From the NCBI GenBank assembly GCA_963804495.1, contig CAWDQN010000002.1, positions 150,041 through 214,040 of the forward strand: 64,000 nucleotides of DNA, read 5' to 3'. The position numbers were made by a program, and so were the translations under genes. Position 1 is the first letter of the stretch. Each line of letters begins with the position of its first letter. The stretch is from Rhodovastum sp963804495 (GTDB lineage: Bacteria > Pseudomonadota > Alphaproteobacteria > Acetobacterales > Acetobacteraceae). The notes beneath the pieces were generated by a model. The model made no database searches and was not told where the DNA came from. It saw only the letters and a program-made list of their open reading frames with translations. This document shows, piece after piece, positions 8,535 to 16,577 of this stretch.

Positions 8535-8590
8535 CCAAGGGCCTCTCGGCCCTTGGCGGGTCCAGGGCAGAGCCCTGGCCTTCCTTACTC
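8535..8590. repeat. Palindromic intergenic repeat, copy 1
   Basis: Two hairpins: CCAAGGGCC-TCTC-GGCCCTTGG (8535-8556) and CCAGGGC-AGA-GCCCTGG (8562-8578), followed by CCTTCCTT. It lies between the convergent DJ-1 and AnfA-like genes. The same unit recurs at 12,880, 24,600 and 41,820, so it is a dispersed REP-like element that may also act as a terminator. Confidence 0.75.
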
Positions 8591-10186
8591 TCTTCGGAAC
8601 GCTTTGTAGCTGAGTTTATACCGCTCCATCCGCAGCCCCAGCATCCGCCGGGTCAGCCCCAGGTCCTCCGCCGCCTTGGTCATGTTCCCCTTGTGGGCCT
8701 TCAGCGCCTCGACGATCATTTCGTATTCCACTGCTGCGATCTTGGCGTCCAGCCCGCAGCCGAACGAGGTTCCGGTGGCTTCCGAGGTCTGCAGCGAGGG
8801 CGGCAGGTCGTAGGCGTGGATGACGCCATCGGCCGACAGGATCATGGCACGCTCGATCACGTTCTCCAGTTCGCGCACGTTGCCGGGCCAGTGATAGCTC
8901 ATCAGCATGTTGAGCGCCGGGGTGGAAATCCGCTTGATGTCCTTTCCCGTCTCGCGGGCGAAGCGGGCGACGAAATAGTCGGCCAGGGTGATCACGTCGC
9001 TGCCACGCTCGCTCAGCGGCGGAATGGTGATGGGAAACACATGCAGCCGGTAATACAGGTCTTCGCGGAACGTCCCTTTCTCCACCATGTCCGGCAAGTT
9101 ACGGTTGGTGGCGGCGATGATGCGCAGATCGACTTTCACCGGCTGGTTGCCGCCGACGCGCTCGAAGGTTTTCTCCTGTAGCACCCGCAGCAGCTTGGCC
9201 TGCATACCGAGGCTGAGTTCGCCGACTTCATCGAGAAAGATCGAGCCGCCGTCGGCCAGTTCGAACCTGCCCTTGCGCAGTCCAGCGGCGCCGGTGAAGG
9301 ATCCTTTCTCGTGCCCGAACAACTCGCTTTCGACGATGCTTTCCGGCAGCGCGGCGCAGTTGAACTTGACAAAAGGCCCATCGGCGAATGGGCTGTTATA
9401 ATGGATCGCGTTGGCGACTAGCTCCTTGCCCACGCCGCTTTCGCCCAGAACCAGCACCGTTGCCTTGGCGCTGGCGACTTTCTGGATCAGATCGTAGACC
9501 GCCAGCATCGGCTTAGAATTGCCGATGATGTTGGAGGGATGGAAGCGTTCCTTCAGCGCACTGCGCAGGCGGCGGTTTTCGTTCTCTAACCGCACCTTTT
9601 CGACATTCTCCAGCAGATACAGCTCGACCGCGGGGGCGACCATCGAGGCGATGGTGGCGAGCAGTTCGACGTCCTGGCGGAGCAGCCTTCGGCTGGCGTA
9701 GACCCGTTCGGCGCTGATGGTGCCGAGCACTTTCTTGCCGTGCACGATCGGCACGCAGAAGAACGTGCGGTTCTTTGCCACCGATTCGCCACGGCTGCGC
9801 GTGCGGTCGAGAAATCCCGGGTCGTTGCCGATATGCGGCACGATGACCGCCTTGCCGGATTCGACGACCTTGCCGGTGATGCCCTCGCCCAGCGAGTAGA
9901 TGCCGCGCTGTTTTTGCTCCTCGGTCAGGCCGAAGCTGGCGTGGATGAAAATCGTTTCCGACTGCCGATCATACAGGCTGACCATGCCCCGGGCGATCTT
10001 CATGCGTTCTTCCATCACTCCCAGGATGAGCGTGAGGGCGCTGGTGAGGTCTTCGCTTTCGTTGATGATCTGGCTGATCTGGAACAGGATCGGCAGCACG
10101 CTGACGCGGCACTCACCGGTCGCGCAACCGGTGAACTCGTCCTTGAAGTCGTCGATTTCAATGGCGACGCTCTCGTCTTGTGCCAT
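8585..10186 (-). CDS. Sigma-54-dependent activator, AnfA/VnfA/NifA type
   Basis: 533 residues. Order: short N-terminus with a C-x4-C pair at residues 21 and 26; GAF domain about 40-190; AAA+ domain about 215-450 with Walker A GESGVGKE, the sigma-54 contact loop GSFTGA and Walker B-like GSIFLDEVGEL; Fis-type helix-turn-helix at the end (GNMTKAAEDLGLTRRMLGLR). The ending, with RRMLGLRMERY, and the GAF-proximal cysteines resemble AnfA and VnfA, regulators of Fe-only and V nitrogenases, and there is no C-x4-C linker typical of oxygen-sensitive NifA. No nitrogenase structural gene is in the window. Start ATG at 10186 is the first with good similarity. A ModE-like gene is divergent. Confidence 0.78.
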   Translation of the reverse strand: MAQDESVAIEIDDFKDEFTGCATGECRVSVLPILFQISQIINESEDLTSALTLILGVMEERMKIARGMVSLYDRQSETIFIHASFGLTEEQKQRGIYSLGEGITGKVVESGKAVIVPHIGNDPGFLDRTRSRGESVAKNRTFFCVPIVHGKKVLGTISAERVYASRRLLRQDVELLATIASMVAPAVELYLLENVEKVRLENENRRLRSALKERFHPSNIIGNSKPMLAVYDLIQKVASAKATVLVLGESGVGKELVANAIHYNSPFADGPFVKFNCAALPESIVESELFGHEKGSFTGAAGLRKGRFELADGGSIFLDEVGELSLGMQAKLLRVLQEKTFERVGGNQPVKVDLRIIAATNRNLPDMVEKGTFREDLYYRLHVFPITIPPLSERGSDVITLADYFVARFARETGKDIKRISTPALNMLMSYHWPGNVRELENVIERAMILSADGVIHAYDLPPSLQTSEATGTSFGCGLDAKIAAVEYEMIVEALKAHKGNMTKAAEDLGLTRRMLGLRMERYKLSYKAFRRE

Positions 10187-10698
10187 GTCTCGTTCTTTTG
10201 CGGCGATCAGGCGCGTCATGCAGATGGTGGTCCCTCGGGTTCTGCGCGCTGCCATCTGAAAGCAGTGCACGTGTGCATGCCACTGCGCGTGGTGCCGGAC
10301 TGAGGGAGGCCGAGCGGCCGGTATAGGCCGGACGGATCAAGCCGTTAATTGGTCCCCCGCATCCCGGGCGTGCGCCGGATCGGCGATGCGATTCTGCGTT
10401 GTTACGCTATTCCTACATAAGCATAGCGGCATTGTGGCAGACACCATGCGCTATGCCAAGACGGGAATTACGTCGCAAATCCGACAAGCGCAGTCGCAAT
10501 CCAATCATGGCGAACACAGATTGAACGACAAATAGTGCGGTCGTGGACTTGGCGATGTCGTCGGGCGCCGGCGGTGCGCAACGCCGGCCTTGTGGCCCGG
10601 AACTTGCTTTGTTCCTTTCTGGCGCAGGATGCGCTGATCAGGCCGCCTGGATCGAGGCACACACCGGGGAGCGATCGCGATGTGGGACGGAAACGGCA
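10187..10698. other. Divergent intergenic region between activator and ModE-like gene
   Basis: About 510 bases without convincing coding sequence. It should hold promoters for both divergent regulators and contains the ModE-type operator described separately. Part of the 3' half (from about 10,560) may hold the eroded 5' end of the ModE-like gene. Confidence 0.5.
10405..10428. promoter_or_regulatory. Candidate ModE operator (Mo-box)
   Basis: A 24-base inverted repeat CGCTAT-N12-ATAGCG with perfect half-sites. The half-site sequence and 24-base span match the known ModE operator layout (CGNTAT ... ATANCG). It sits between a ModE-like gene and an AnfA-like activator gene, where a molybdate-responsive repressor site would be expected. 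Confidence 0.65.
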
Positions 10699-11487
10699 AT
10701 GACGCGGCTGACCTGGCAGCGCCGGACGCGGTCGACGAACCTGGCCCGTCGAGCCGGATGGCGGCCTTTGGCTGCCACGAGCGGCTTGCATGGCTGTTTC
10801 GCGCCATTTCGGCACCGGACGTTCTTGGTGGTCGAGGGTGCCGATCAGCACGCCGCCAGACGCGCCGTGCAGGAACTCAACAACCTTGCCGGCGAGGCGC
10901 TGGCGGAATGGACGGATTGCCGGGGCGGCGCCGGCATTCGCCTGACCCCGCGCGGCCGCCGGCTTTGCGTGGCGCTGATGGCCTTGCGGGTCGAGCATGA
11001 ACGGCTGCTGAACCGGTTCGGCGAGACCTTCGGCGAGGACATGCGCCTGATCGATCGCGTCGCGGTGCGGACCAGTGCGCGCAATCAGTTCCTGGCGCGC
11101 GTGGCGTCCCGCCCGAAGGGCACTCTTCGCGAGGAGATTTTGCTGGAACTCGCGGGCCGCCGCCTCATAAAGGTGGCGATCACCCACGAGAGCGTCGTCG
11201 CGCTGGACCTCAAGCCAGGGCGGGAGGTGGTGGCGCTGATCAAGGCGTCGTCGGTGGAATTGGCGGTGGGCGGCGGCGGCAGGATCGGCGGCGATCCAAA
11301 CCGGCTGACCGGCACGATCGGGCACGTCGTCCGCGACGGCAATACCGCCGAGGTCGCCGTCGATCTCGGCTCGGGGCTGACCGGCATCGCCCAGATCGAA
11401 GGCCCGGCAGCCGCCCGGGCCAGGGTCGGACAACGTGCGACACTTTCCTTCGCGTCGGACAAGGTCATCATCGGCCGCGTGGCCTGA
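10699..11487 (+). CDS. ModE-like molybdate-responsive regulator, damaged HTH
   Basis: 262 residues if the ATG at 10699 is used. From about residue 60 it matches ModE: AVQELNNLAGEALAEW and GAGIRLTPRGRRLC (end of the winged HTH), a helical stretch, then two TOBE/Mop molybdate-binding domains (about 130-195 and 200-262), each with the S/T-x-N/S-V-A pattern. The part that should hold the first HTH helices (the usual GSISAAAKAVGLSYKAAW region) is not recognisable in this frame; fragments in other frames suggest small indels. So it is either a sequencing-level frameshift or a decaying gene. The true start is uncertain. Confidence 0.7.
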   Translation: MTRLTWQRRTRSTNLARRAGWRPLAATSGLHGCFAPFRHRTFLVVEGADQHAARRAVQELNNLAGEALAEWTDCRGGAGIRLTPRGRRLCVALMALRVEHERLLNRFGETFGEDMRLIDRVAVRTSARNQFLARVASRPKGTLREEILLELAGRRLIKVAITHESVVALDLKPGREVVALIKASSVELAVGGGGRIGGDPNRLTGTIGHVVRDGNTAEVAVDLGSGLTGIAQIEGPAAARARVGQRATLSFASDKVIIGRVA

Positions 11488-11516
11488 CAAGGGCCGGGGC
11501 GGGCCAACGGCCCGCG

Positions 11517-12851
11517 TCAGCCGGCAAACCGCACCAGCCGCCCGAGCGGCACGCCCAGCACTTCATCCTCGCGCATCACCGCCTGACCGCGAATGATGGT
11601 GGCCACCGGCCATCCGGTCACCTGCTTGCCGGCAAACGGCGTCCATCCACAGGGCGAAACGATCCAGTTTTCCTCGATCCGCCGCCGCCGGCGCATGTCC
11701 ACCAGGGTGAAATCACCGTCGTAGCCGCTCGCCAGCCGCCCCTTGCCGAGCACGCCATAAACCCGCGCGGGCCCCGCGCACATCAGATCGACCATCCGCC
11801 CGAGCGATAGACGGCCGGCATTCACATGGTCCAGCATCACCGGCACCAGCGTCTGCACGCCGGTGAGCCCCGAATGGCATTCGGGCCAGGGTTTTTCCTT
11901 CGCCGCCCGCGGATGCGGCGCATGGTCCGAGCCGATGCTGTCCACCGTGCCGTCGCGCACCGCCGCCCAGGCCGCTTCCCGATGGCGCTCGCCGCGGATC
12001 GGCGGATTCATCACACCATAGCCGCCCAGCCGCTCGTAGCAGTCCGGCGCCACCTGCGTCAGGTGGTTCACCAGCACCTCGCAGGTGGCGACATCGCGGA
12101 AATCCTTCAGGTAATCCAGTTCCTGCGCCGTCGACACATGCAGGATATGCGCCGCCCGGCCGGTTGCCTGCGCCAGCGCCATCAGCCGGCGGGTGCACAG
12201 AAACGCGGCTTCCTCGTCGCGCCATTCCATGTGGCTGGCATAGGGGTCGCCGCACTGAAACCGCGTCTTGCGGGCTTGCAGCCGCGATTCGTCCTCGCTG
12301 TGATAGGCGATGCGGCGATGCCCGTCGCGCATGATGCGCTCGATGCTGGCATCGTCCTCCACCAGCAGATCGCCGGTGGACGAGCCGGCGAACACCTTGA
12401 TGGCACAGACGCCGCGCCCGGTTTCCAGGCCGGCGAGGGCGGGGATGTTGGCCTTGGTGGCGCCGACATAAAACCCGATGTCGCACCAGGCGACGCGCTC
12501 GGCATAGTCCTGCTTGACCGCCAGCCCGGCCGCATCGACCAGCGGCGGCGCCGTGTTCGGCATGTCGAACACCACCGCCACCCCGCCGAGCACCGCCGCC
12601 TTGGTGCCGGTGCACATGTTCTCGGCGGCATTGGGCGCGGTGCCGGGGTCGCGCAGATGCACATGCGGGTCGATCACACCGGGCAACACGTGCAGCCCGG
12701 TGGCGTCGATGGTCTCCGCCGCCTCAGCGGCGTGGCCGACACCCAGGGCGGCGATGCGACCTTCCCGGACTCCGACGCTGGTCTGCTCCGTGCCCCAGGG
12801 AAGGACACAGGTGCCGTTGCGGATGATCACGTCATACGGAGCGGCGGGCAT
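11517..12851 (-). CDS. pyrC: Dihydroorotase, class I-like
   Basis: 444 residues, amidohydrolase fold. It catalyses cyclisation of carbamoyl-aspartate to dihydroorotate in pyrimidine synthesis. Metal ligands are visible: DPHVHLRDPG near residue 60, a Lys in CAIKVFAGSSTG, AYHSED, HILHVST, and GSDHAPH. An ATG at 12851 has AAGGAG 11 bases upstream. It is followed (upstream on this strand) by an asparagine synthetase gene with a palindromic repeat between. Related hydantoinases/allantoinases are the alternative, but the motif set favours dihydroorotase. Confidence 0.85.
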   Translation of the reverse strand: MPAAPYDVIIRNGTCVLPWGTEQTSVGVREGRIAALGVGHAAEAAETIDATGLHVLPGVIDPHVHLRDPGTAPNAAENMCTGTKAAVLGGVAVVFDMPNTAPPLVDAAGLAVKQDYAERVAWCDIGFYVGATKANIPALAGLETGRGVCAIKVFAGSSTGDLLVEDDASIERIMRDGHRRIAYHSEDESRLQARKTRFQCGDPYASHMEWRDEEAAFLCTRRLMALAQATGRAAHILHVSTAQELDYLKDFRDVATCEVLVNHLTQVAPDCYERLGGYGVMNPPIRGERHREAAWAAVRDGTVDSIGSDHAPHPRAAKEKPWPECHSGLTGVQTLVPVMLDHVNAGRLSLGRMVDLMCAGPARVYGVLGKGRLASGYDGDFTLVDMRRRRRIEENWIVSPCGWTPFAGKQVTGWPVATIIRGQAVMREDEVLGVPLGRLVRFAG

Positions 12852-12879
12852 GTGGGGGTGATCTCCTTGGTCGGCAGAA

Positions 12880-12925
12880 AGACAAGGCCAGGGCTCTGCC
12901 CTGGACCCGGCAGGCCCCTGCACCC
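12880..12925. repeat. Palindromic intergenic repeat, copy 2 (inverted)
   Basis: Same CCAGGGC-palindrome unit as at 8,562 but in the opposite orientation (AAGGCCAGGGCTCTGCCCTGG, ending near 12,905), between pyrC and the asparagine synthetase gene. A degraded copy lies at about 14,765-14,800. Confidence 0.65.
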
Positions 12926-12927
12926 CA

Positions 12928-14694
12928 TTACTTTGTCGTCGCCAGCGTTTCGAAGACATCACCCGCCGGCGGCAGGCCCAGAATATGCGCCCGGTGCCAC
13001 AACGCATAGAACAGCAGATGCCAGGCCCCGGCCCCCTCCCGCTTGCCGGCCGCGGCGCGGAACAACGCCACCACACGTTCGGGGTCGGCGATCTCCGCCA
13101 CGCCCGGCTGCGCCGCCACCAACGGACCCAGCCTTGCCCCCTGACCGGCGATCCAGGCACCCACCGGCACCGTGAACCCCTGCTTGCGGGCAAACGGCTC
13201 CGCCGCCGGGCAGTTTCGCGCCAGCCACAGCCGCAGCAGCCACTTGCCCATGCCGCGCCGCACTTTCAGCGCGTCCGGCAGCCGGAACGCCGCCGCCGCC
13301 ACGCCGGGATCGAGAAACGGCGTCCGCCCCTCCACCGCATGCGCCATCAGGCAACGGTCCAGCTTGAGCAACAAATCATGCGGCAGCCAGTCCGCCACAT
13401 CGGTCGCCTGCGCCACCGCCAGGCGGCTGCGCCCCGCCGTGGCGGCGCTGGCCTCGGCCGCCGCGATGCCGTCCCGCCAGGCCACCGGACGCGCGCGCAG
13501 CACCTCCAGCCGGTCGAAGGCGCCGCGCCCGCGCATCACCCGCCCGCCACGCCACAACGGCCGCATGGCACTGCGATAGCGCCCGTAGCCGCCGAACATC
13601 TCGTCCCCGCCCTCGCCGGACAGCACCACTTTCACGTCCTGCCGCGCCCGCCTCGCCAGGAACCAGGTGGGAATGATGGCGTAATCCGCCGCCGGGTCGT
13701 CCATGCAGGCGACGATTTCGGGTAAATGGCGCCAGGTACCGGCCTCGCTGACCTCGATGGTTTCGTGCCGCGCCCCCAGCGCGTGGGCCACTCGCGCCGC
13801 CGCCGCCCGTTCGTCGGCCGCCGCCGGCACGTCGAACCCGGCCGTGTAGGCCAGCACTGGGGCGCTGTTCAGCCGCGCCATCATGCTCAGCACCGCGGCG
13901 CTGTCGATGCCGCCGGACAGGAACATGCCGTACGGCACGTCGCTGCGCTGGTGCAGATCGACGCTTTCCTCCAGCGCCCGGTCGAGGCGGCGCAGCGCCG
14001 CCGCCTCATCGATTTCCTCCGCCGCACCGTCGGGCAGGGCGGCGAGCCGGCGGCGCTCCAGCACCCGACCGTCCGCGCACACCAGGGTTTCGCCCGGCAG
14101 CACCCGGCGGATGCCCTCGAAAATGGTCTCTGCGCCGGTGGTGAACTGGATTTGCAGCAACTCATCGCGCCCCGCTTCGCGCAGCGCCCGTGGCACGATC
14201 CCCGCGTCCAGCAGCGCCCGCGGCTCCGAGGCGAAGGCCAGTCCGGCATCGGTCTGCGCGGTATAAAGCGGTTTGATGCCGAACGGATCACGTGCCAGCG
14301 TCACTGTGCGGGCGGCGCGGTCGTGGATGGCGAGCGCATACATGCCGCGCAGGTGACGGGCGAACGCCGCCCCCTCGCGCCGCCACAGATGCAGCGGCGG
14401 CTCGTTGTCGCTGTCGGTGGCGAAGCGGACCTCCGGCAGGTCGCGGCGCAGCTCCCGGTAGTTGTAGATCTCGCCGTTGCCGACCAGCGCCGCCGCGCCG
14501 GCGAACAGCGGCTGCTGGCCGCCGGCGAGGTCGATGATGGCCAGCCGCGTCTGCACCAGGGCGATCGGACCGACCGCGGCCTGGCCGGACCCGTCCGGCC
14601 CGCGATGGGCAAGCGCGCGTGCCAGCGCCTCCAGCACTCCTGGCTCGGGTGGCGCCGCATCGGGTGCGGACAGGATGCCGCCGATGCCGCACAT
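12928..14694 (-). CDS. asnB: Asparagine synthetase (glutamine-hydrolysing)
   Basis: 588 residues. The class II glutaminase domain starts MCGIGG with Cys2 as nucleophile after Met removal; ALAHRGPDG and GNGEIYNY follow. The synthetase domain has the PP-loop FLSGGIDSAAV near residue 260 and SGEGGDEMFGGYGRY near 355. It makes asparagine from aspartate, ATP and glutamine in the cytosol. Start at 14694 is fixed by the need for Cys2. Secondary AsnB-like amidotransferases acting on other substrates exist, but there is no biosynthetic cluster here. Confidence 0.9.
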   Translation of the reverse strand: MCGIGGILSAPDAAPPEPGVLEALARALAHRGPDGSGQAAVGPIALVQTRLAIIDLAGGQQPLFAGAAALVGNGEIYNYRELRRDLPEVRFATDSDNEPPLHLWRREGAAFARHLRGMYALAIHDRAARTVTLARDPFGIKPLYTAQTDAGLAFASEPRALLDAGIVPRALREAGRDELLQIQFTTGAETIFEGIRRVLPGETLVCADGRVLERRRLAALPDGAAEEIDEAAALRRLDRALEESVDLHQRSDVPYGMFLSGGIDSAAVLSMMARLNSAPVLAYTAGFDVPAAADERAAAARVAHALGARHETIEVSEAGTWRHLPEIVACMDDPAADYAIIPTWFLARRARQDVKVVLSGEGGDEMFGGYGRYRSAMRPLWRGGRVMRGRGAFDRLEVLRARPVAWRDGIAAAEASAATAGRSRLAVAQATDVADWLPHDLLLKLDRCLMAHAVEGRTPFLDPGVAAAAFRLPDALKVRRGMGKWLLRLWLARNCPAAEPFARKQGFTVPVGAWIAGQGARLGPLVAAQPGVAEIADPERVVALFRAAAGKREGAGAWHLLFYALWHRAHILGLPPAGDVFETLATTK

Positions 14695-14937
14695 CAGATC
14701 GGGGACCGGGCAGGGAAAATCGCCATGCGGACAGGTGGATAGCACCGGCGGACGGCGATGTCTTGCGGTGGCGCGTCCGGGACAAAGCCCTGGCCTTGCT
14801 TCCTTCACCCCATTGCCCTGCATCGGCGACCCTTCCCGTCTCGCCCTCGACATGCTTCGCTGTTAGCAAGGAAGCCAGGCTCCGAAAGGGACCAGGCGAC
14901 CGGTCTGCACGCCATGATCTTTGTCGAAAGGTGCCTC

Positions 14938-15798
14938 ATGCCCGGCCCGCAATACATCCTCACCCTGTCCTGCGCCAACCGGCGGGGCATCGTGGCCGGC
15001 GTGTCCACCTACCTGTTCGAGCATCACTGCAATATTCTCGACGCCCAGCAGTTCGACGACACCCAGGCCGGCCGGTTCTTCATGCGGGTCTGTTTCGATG
15101 GCATCGATCAGGAGGCGTTCGCCCCGCTGCACGACGGGTTCGGGGCCGTCGCCAGCCGGTTCGGCATGGACTGGGCGCTGCGTCCGCTGGCGCAGAAAAA
15201 GCGGGTGATGGTGCTGGTCTCGCGCTTCCACCATTGCCTGGACGATCTGCTGTACCGGTGGCGCATCAACGAATTGCCGATGGAGATGGTCGGCATCGTG
15301 TCCAACCATCCGCGCGAGACCTACGAGCATATCGACTTCGACGGGGTGCCGTTCCACCATCTGCCGGTGACGCGGCTAACCAAGCTGGAGCAGGAGACAC
15401 AGCTCTGGCAGCTGATCCGCGAGGCGCGCGTGGATGTGGTGGTGCTGGCGCGCTACATGCAGATTCTATCGGACGGGTTGTCGGCCAAGCTGGCCGGACG
15501 CTGCATCAACATTCACCATTCGTTCCTGCCCGGCTTCAAGGGCGCGCGCGCCTACCACCAGGCGCATGAGCGCGGCGTCAAGCTGATCGGGGCGACGGCG
15601 CACTACGTCACCTCCGACCTTGATGAAGGGCCGATCATCGAGCAGCATGTCGAGCGGATCAGCCACCGCGATACGCCCGAGGATCTGGTGCGCAAGGGGC
15701 GCGACATCGAGCGGCGGGTGCTGGCGCGAGCGCTGCGGCATCACCTTGAGGACCGCGTGTTCCTGCACGGCCGCAAGACCGTGGTGTTCACCGAATAG
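14938..15798 (+). CDS. purU: Formyltetrahydrofolate deformylase
   Basis: 286 residues. An N-terminal ACT domain (YILTLSCANRRGIVAGVSTYL) is followed by a formyltransferase-like domain with catalytic INIHHSFLPGF and a later SDLDEGPIIEQ. PurU hydrolyses 10-formyl-THF to formate and THF, balancing one-carbon pools. ATG at 14938 has GAAAGG upstream. It is divergent from asnB and followed by a tRNA gene. Confidence 0.93.
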   Translation: MPGPQYILTLSCANRRGIVAGVSTYLFEHHCNILDAQQFDDTQAGRFFMRVCFDGIDQEAFAPLHDGFGAVASRFGMDWALRPLAQKKRVMVLVSRFHHCLDDLLYRWRINELPMEMVGIVSNHPRETYEHIDFDGVPFHHLPVTRLTKLEQETQLWQLIREARVDVVVLARYMQILSDGLSAKLAGRCINIHHSFLPGFKGARAYHQAHERGVKLIGATAHYVTSDLDEGPIIEQHVERISHRDTPEDLVRKGRDIERRVLARALRHHLEDRVFLHGRKTVVFTE

Positions 15799-15886
15799 CG
15801 TTGCGTTGTTTGGGCCTTGCCCGAGGCCGCCCGGCGCTGTATCCAAACCTTGGCAAGCCTTATGTTCGGCGCGCCGGCTGCGGGAT

Positions 15887-15962
15887 GCGGACGTAGCTCA
15901 GTTGGTAGAGCGTCAGATTTCCAATCTGAATGTCGCCGGTTCGATCCCGGTCGTCCGCTCCA
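15887..15962 (+). tRNA. tRNA-Gly (anticodon TCC)
   Basis: 76 bases forming a full cloverleaf: acceptor GCGGACG (15887-15893) with CGTCCGC (15952-15958), discriminator T as usual for tRNA-Gly, and encoded CCA. The anticodon stem is TCAGA/TCTGA with loop TTTCCAA, giving TCC. The T-arm has GGTTCGATCCC. Confidence 0.95.
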
Positions 15963-16160
15963 GGTTTTCAAAGGGTTGGCGGGCAGGCCTTCGGAACCCG
16001 CCGCAATGCACCGGTGCTGTGGACTCACCCGGCGGCGTCCGGCGCGGTCCGCATGTTGCCGCTGTGACGGCGACATGCCGAAGCGGCGATGACGGCCATG
16101 CGTTCGCCGTCATGTGACGCCCTCGCCGGGTGGTCATCCCTCACCCTGTCTGCACCGGCT

Positions 16161-16577
16161 TCAGTCGGATGCCGAAACCGCTTTGCCGGAGGGCCCGGGC
16201 AGGCGGGCCACCAAGCGCAGCATCTCGGTGATGTGGAATGGCTTGGACAGAATAGGCAGCTTGTCGAAACGCGGCGGCAGGTCGGCGCGCCCATAGCCGG
16301 TAAGAAAGACAAAGGGGATGCCGCGCGCCACCAGGATGTCGGCCACGGGAAACGCCGGGATGCCGCGCAGATTGACGTCCAGCAGCGCGACCTGGAAGGC
16401 GGCTTCCCGCGCCAGGGCCATCGCCTGATTGAACCGCCCGACCGGGCCGACCAAGATGCAGCTGGCAGCGAGCAACGCCTCCTCCAGCAACATGGCGATG
16501 CTCAGCTCATCCTCGACCACGAGGATGTGCCGGCCCTGAAGCAGGTCCTGCTCCTGGTCAGGCATGCAAAACGTCAT
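16161..16577 (-). CDS. Single-domain response regulator
   Basis: 138 residues, one receiver domain only: HILVVEDELS (acidic pocket), phospho-acceptor Asp in VALLDVNLRG, Thr in FLTGYG, and Lys in ILSKPF. Its 5' end overlaps the 3' end of the CheB/CheR/kinase gene by 20 bases, so it is likely phosphorylated by that kinase. Such stand-alone receivers pass phosphate on or tune the kinase. No output domain is present. Confidence 0.9.
   Translation of the reverse strand: MTFCMPDQEQDLLQGRHILVVEDELSIAMLLEEALLAASCILVGPVGRFNQAMALAREAAFQVALLDVNLRGIPAFPVADILVARGIPFVFLTGYGRADLPPRFDKLPILSKPFHITEMLRLVARLPGPSGKAVSASD

Noticed and set aside
10435..10450. TGGCAG-N6-TGC, a possible sigma-54 promoter
   Set aside because: Spacing of GG and GC fits, but the rest of the consensus is weak and one such match by chance is expected.
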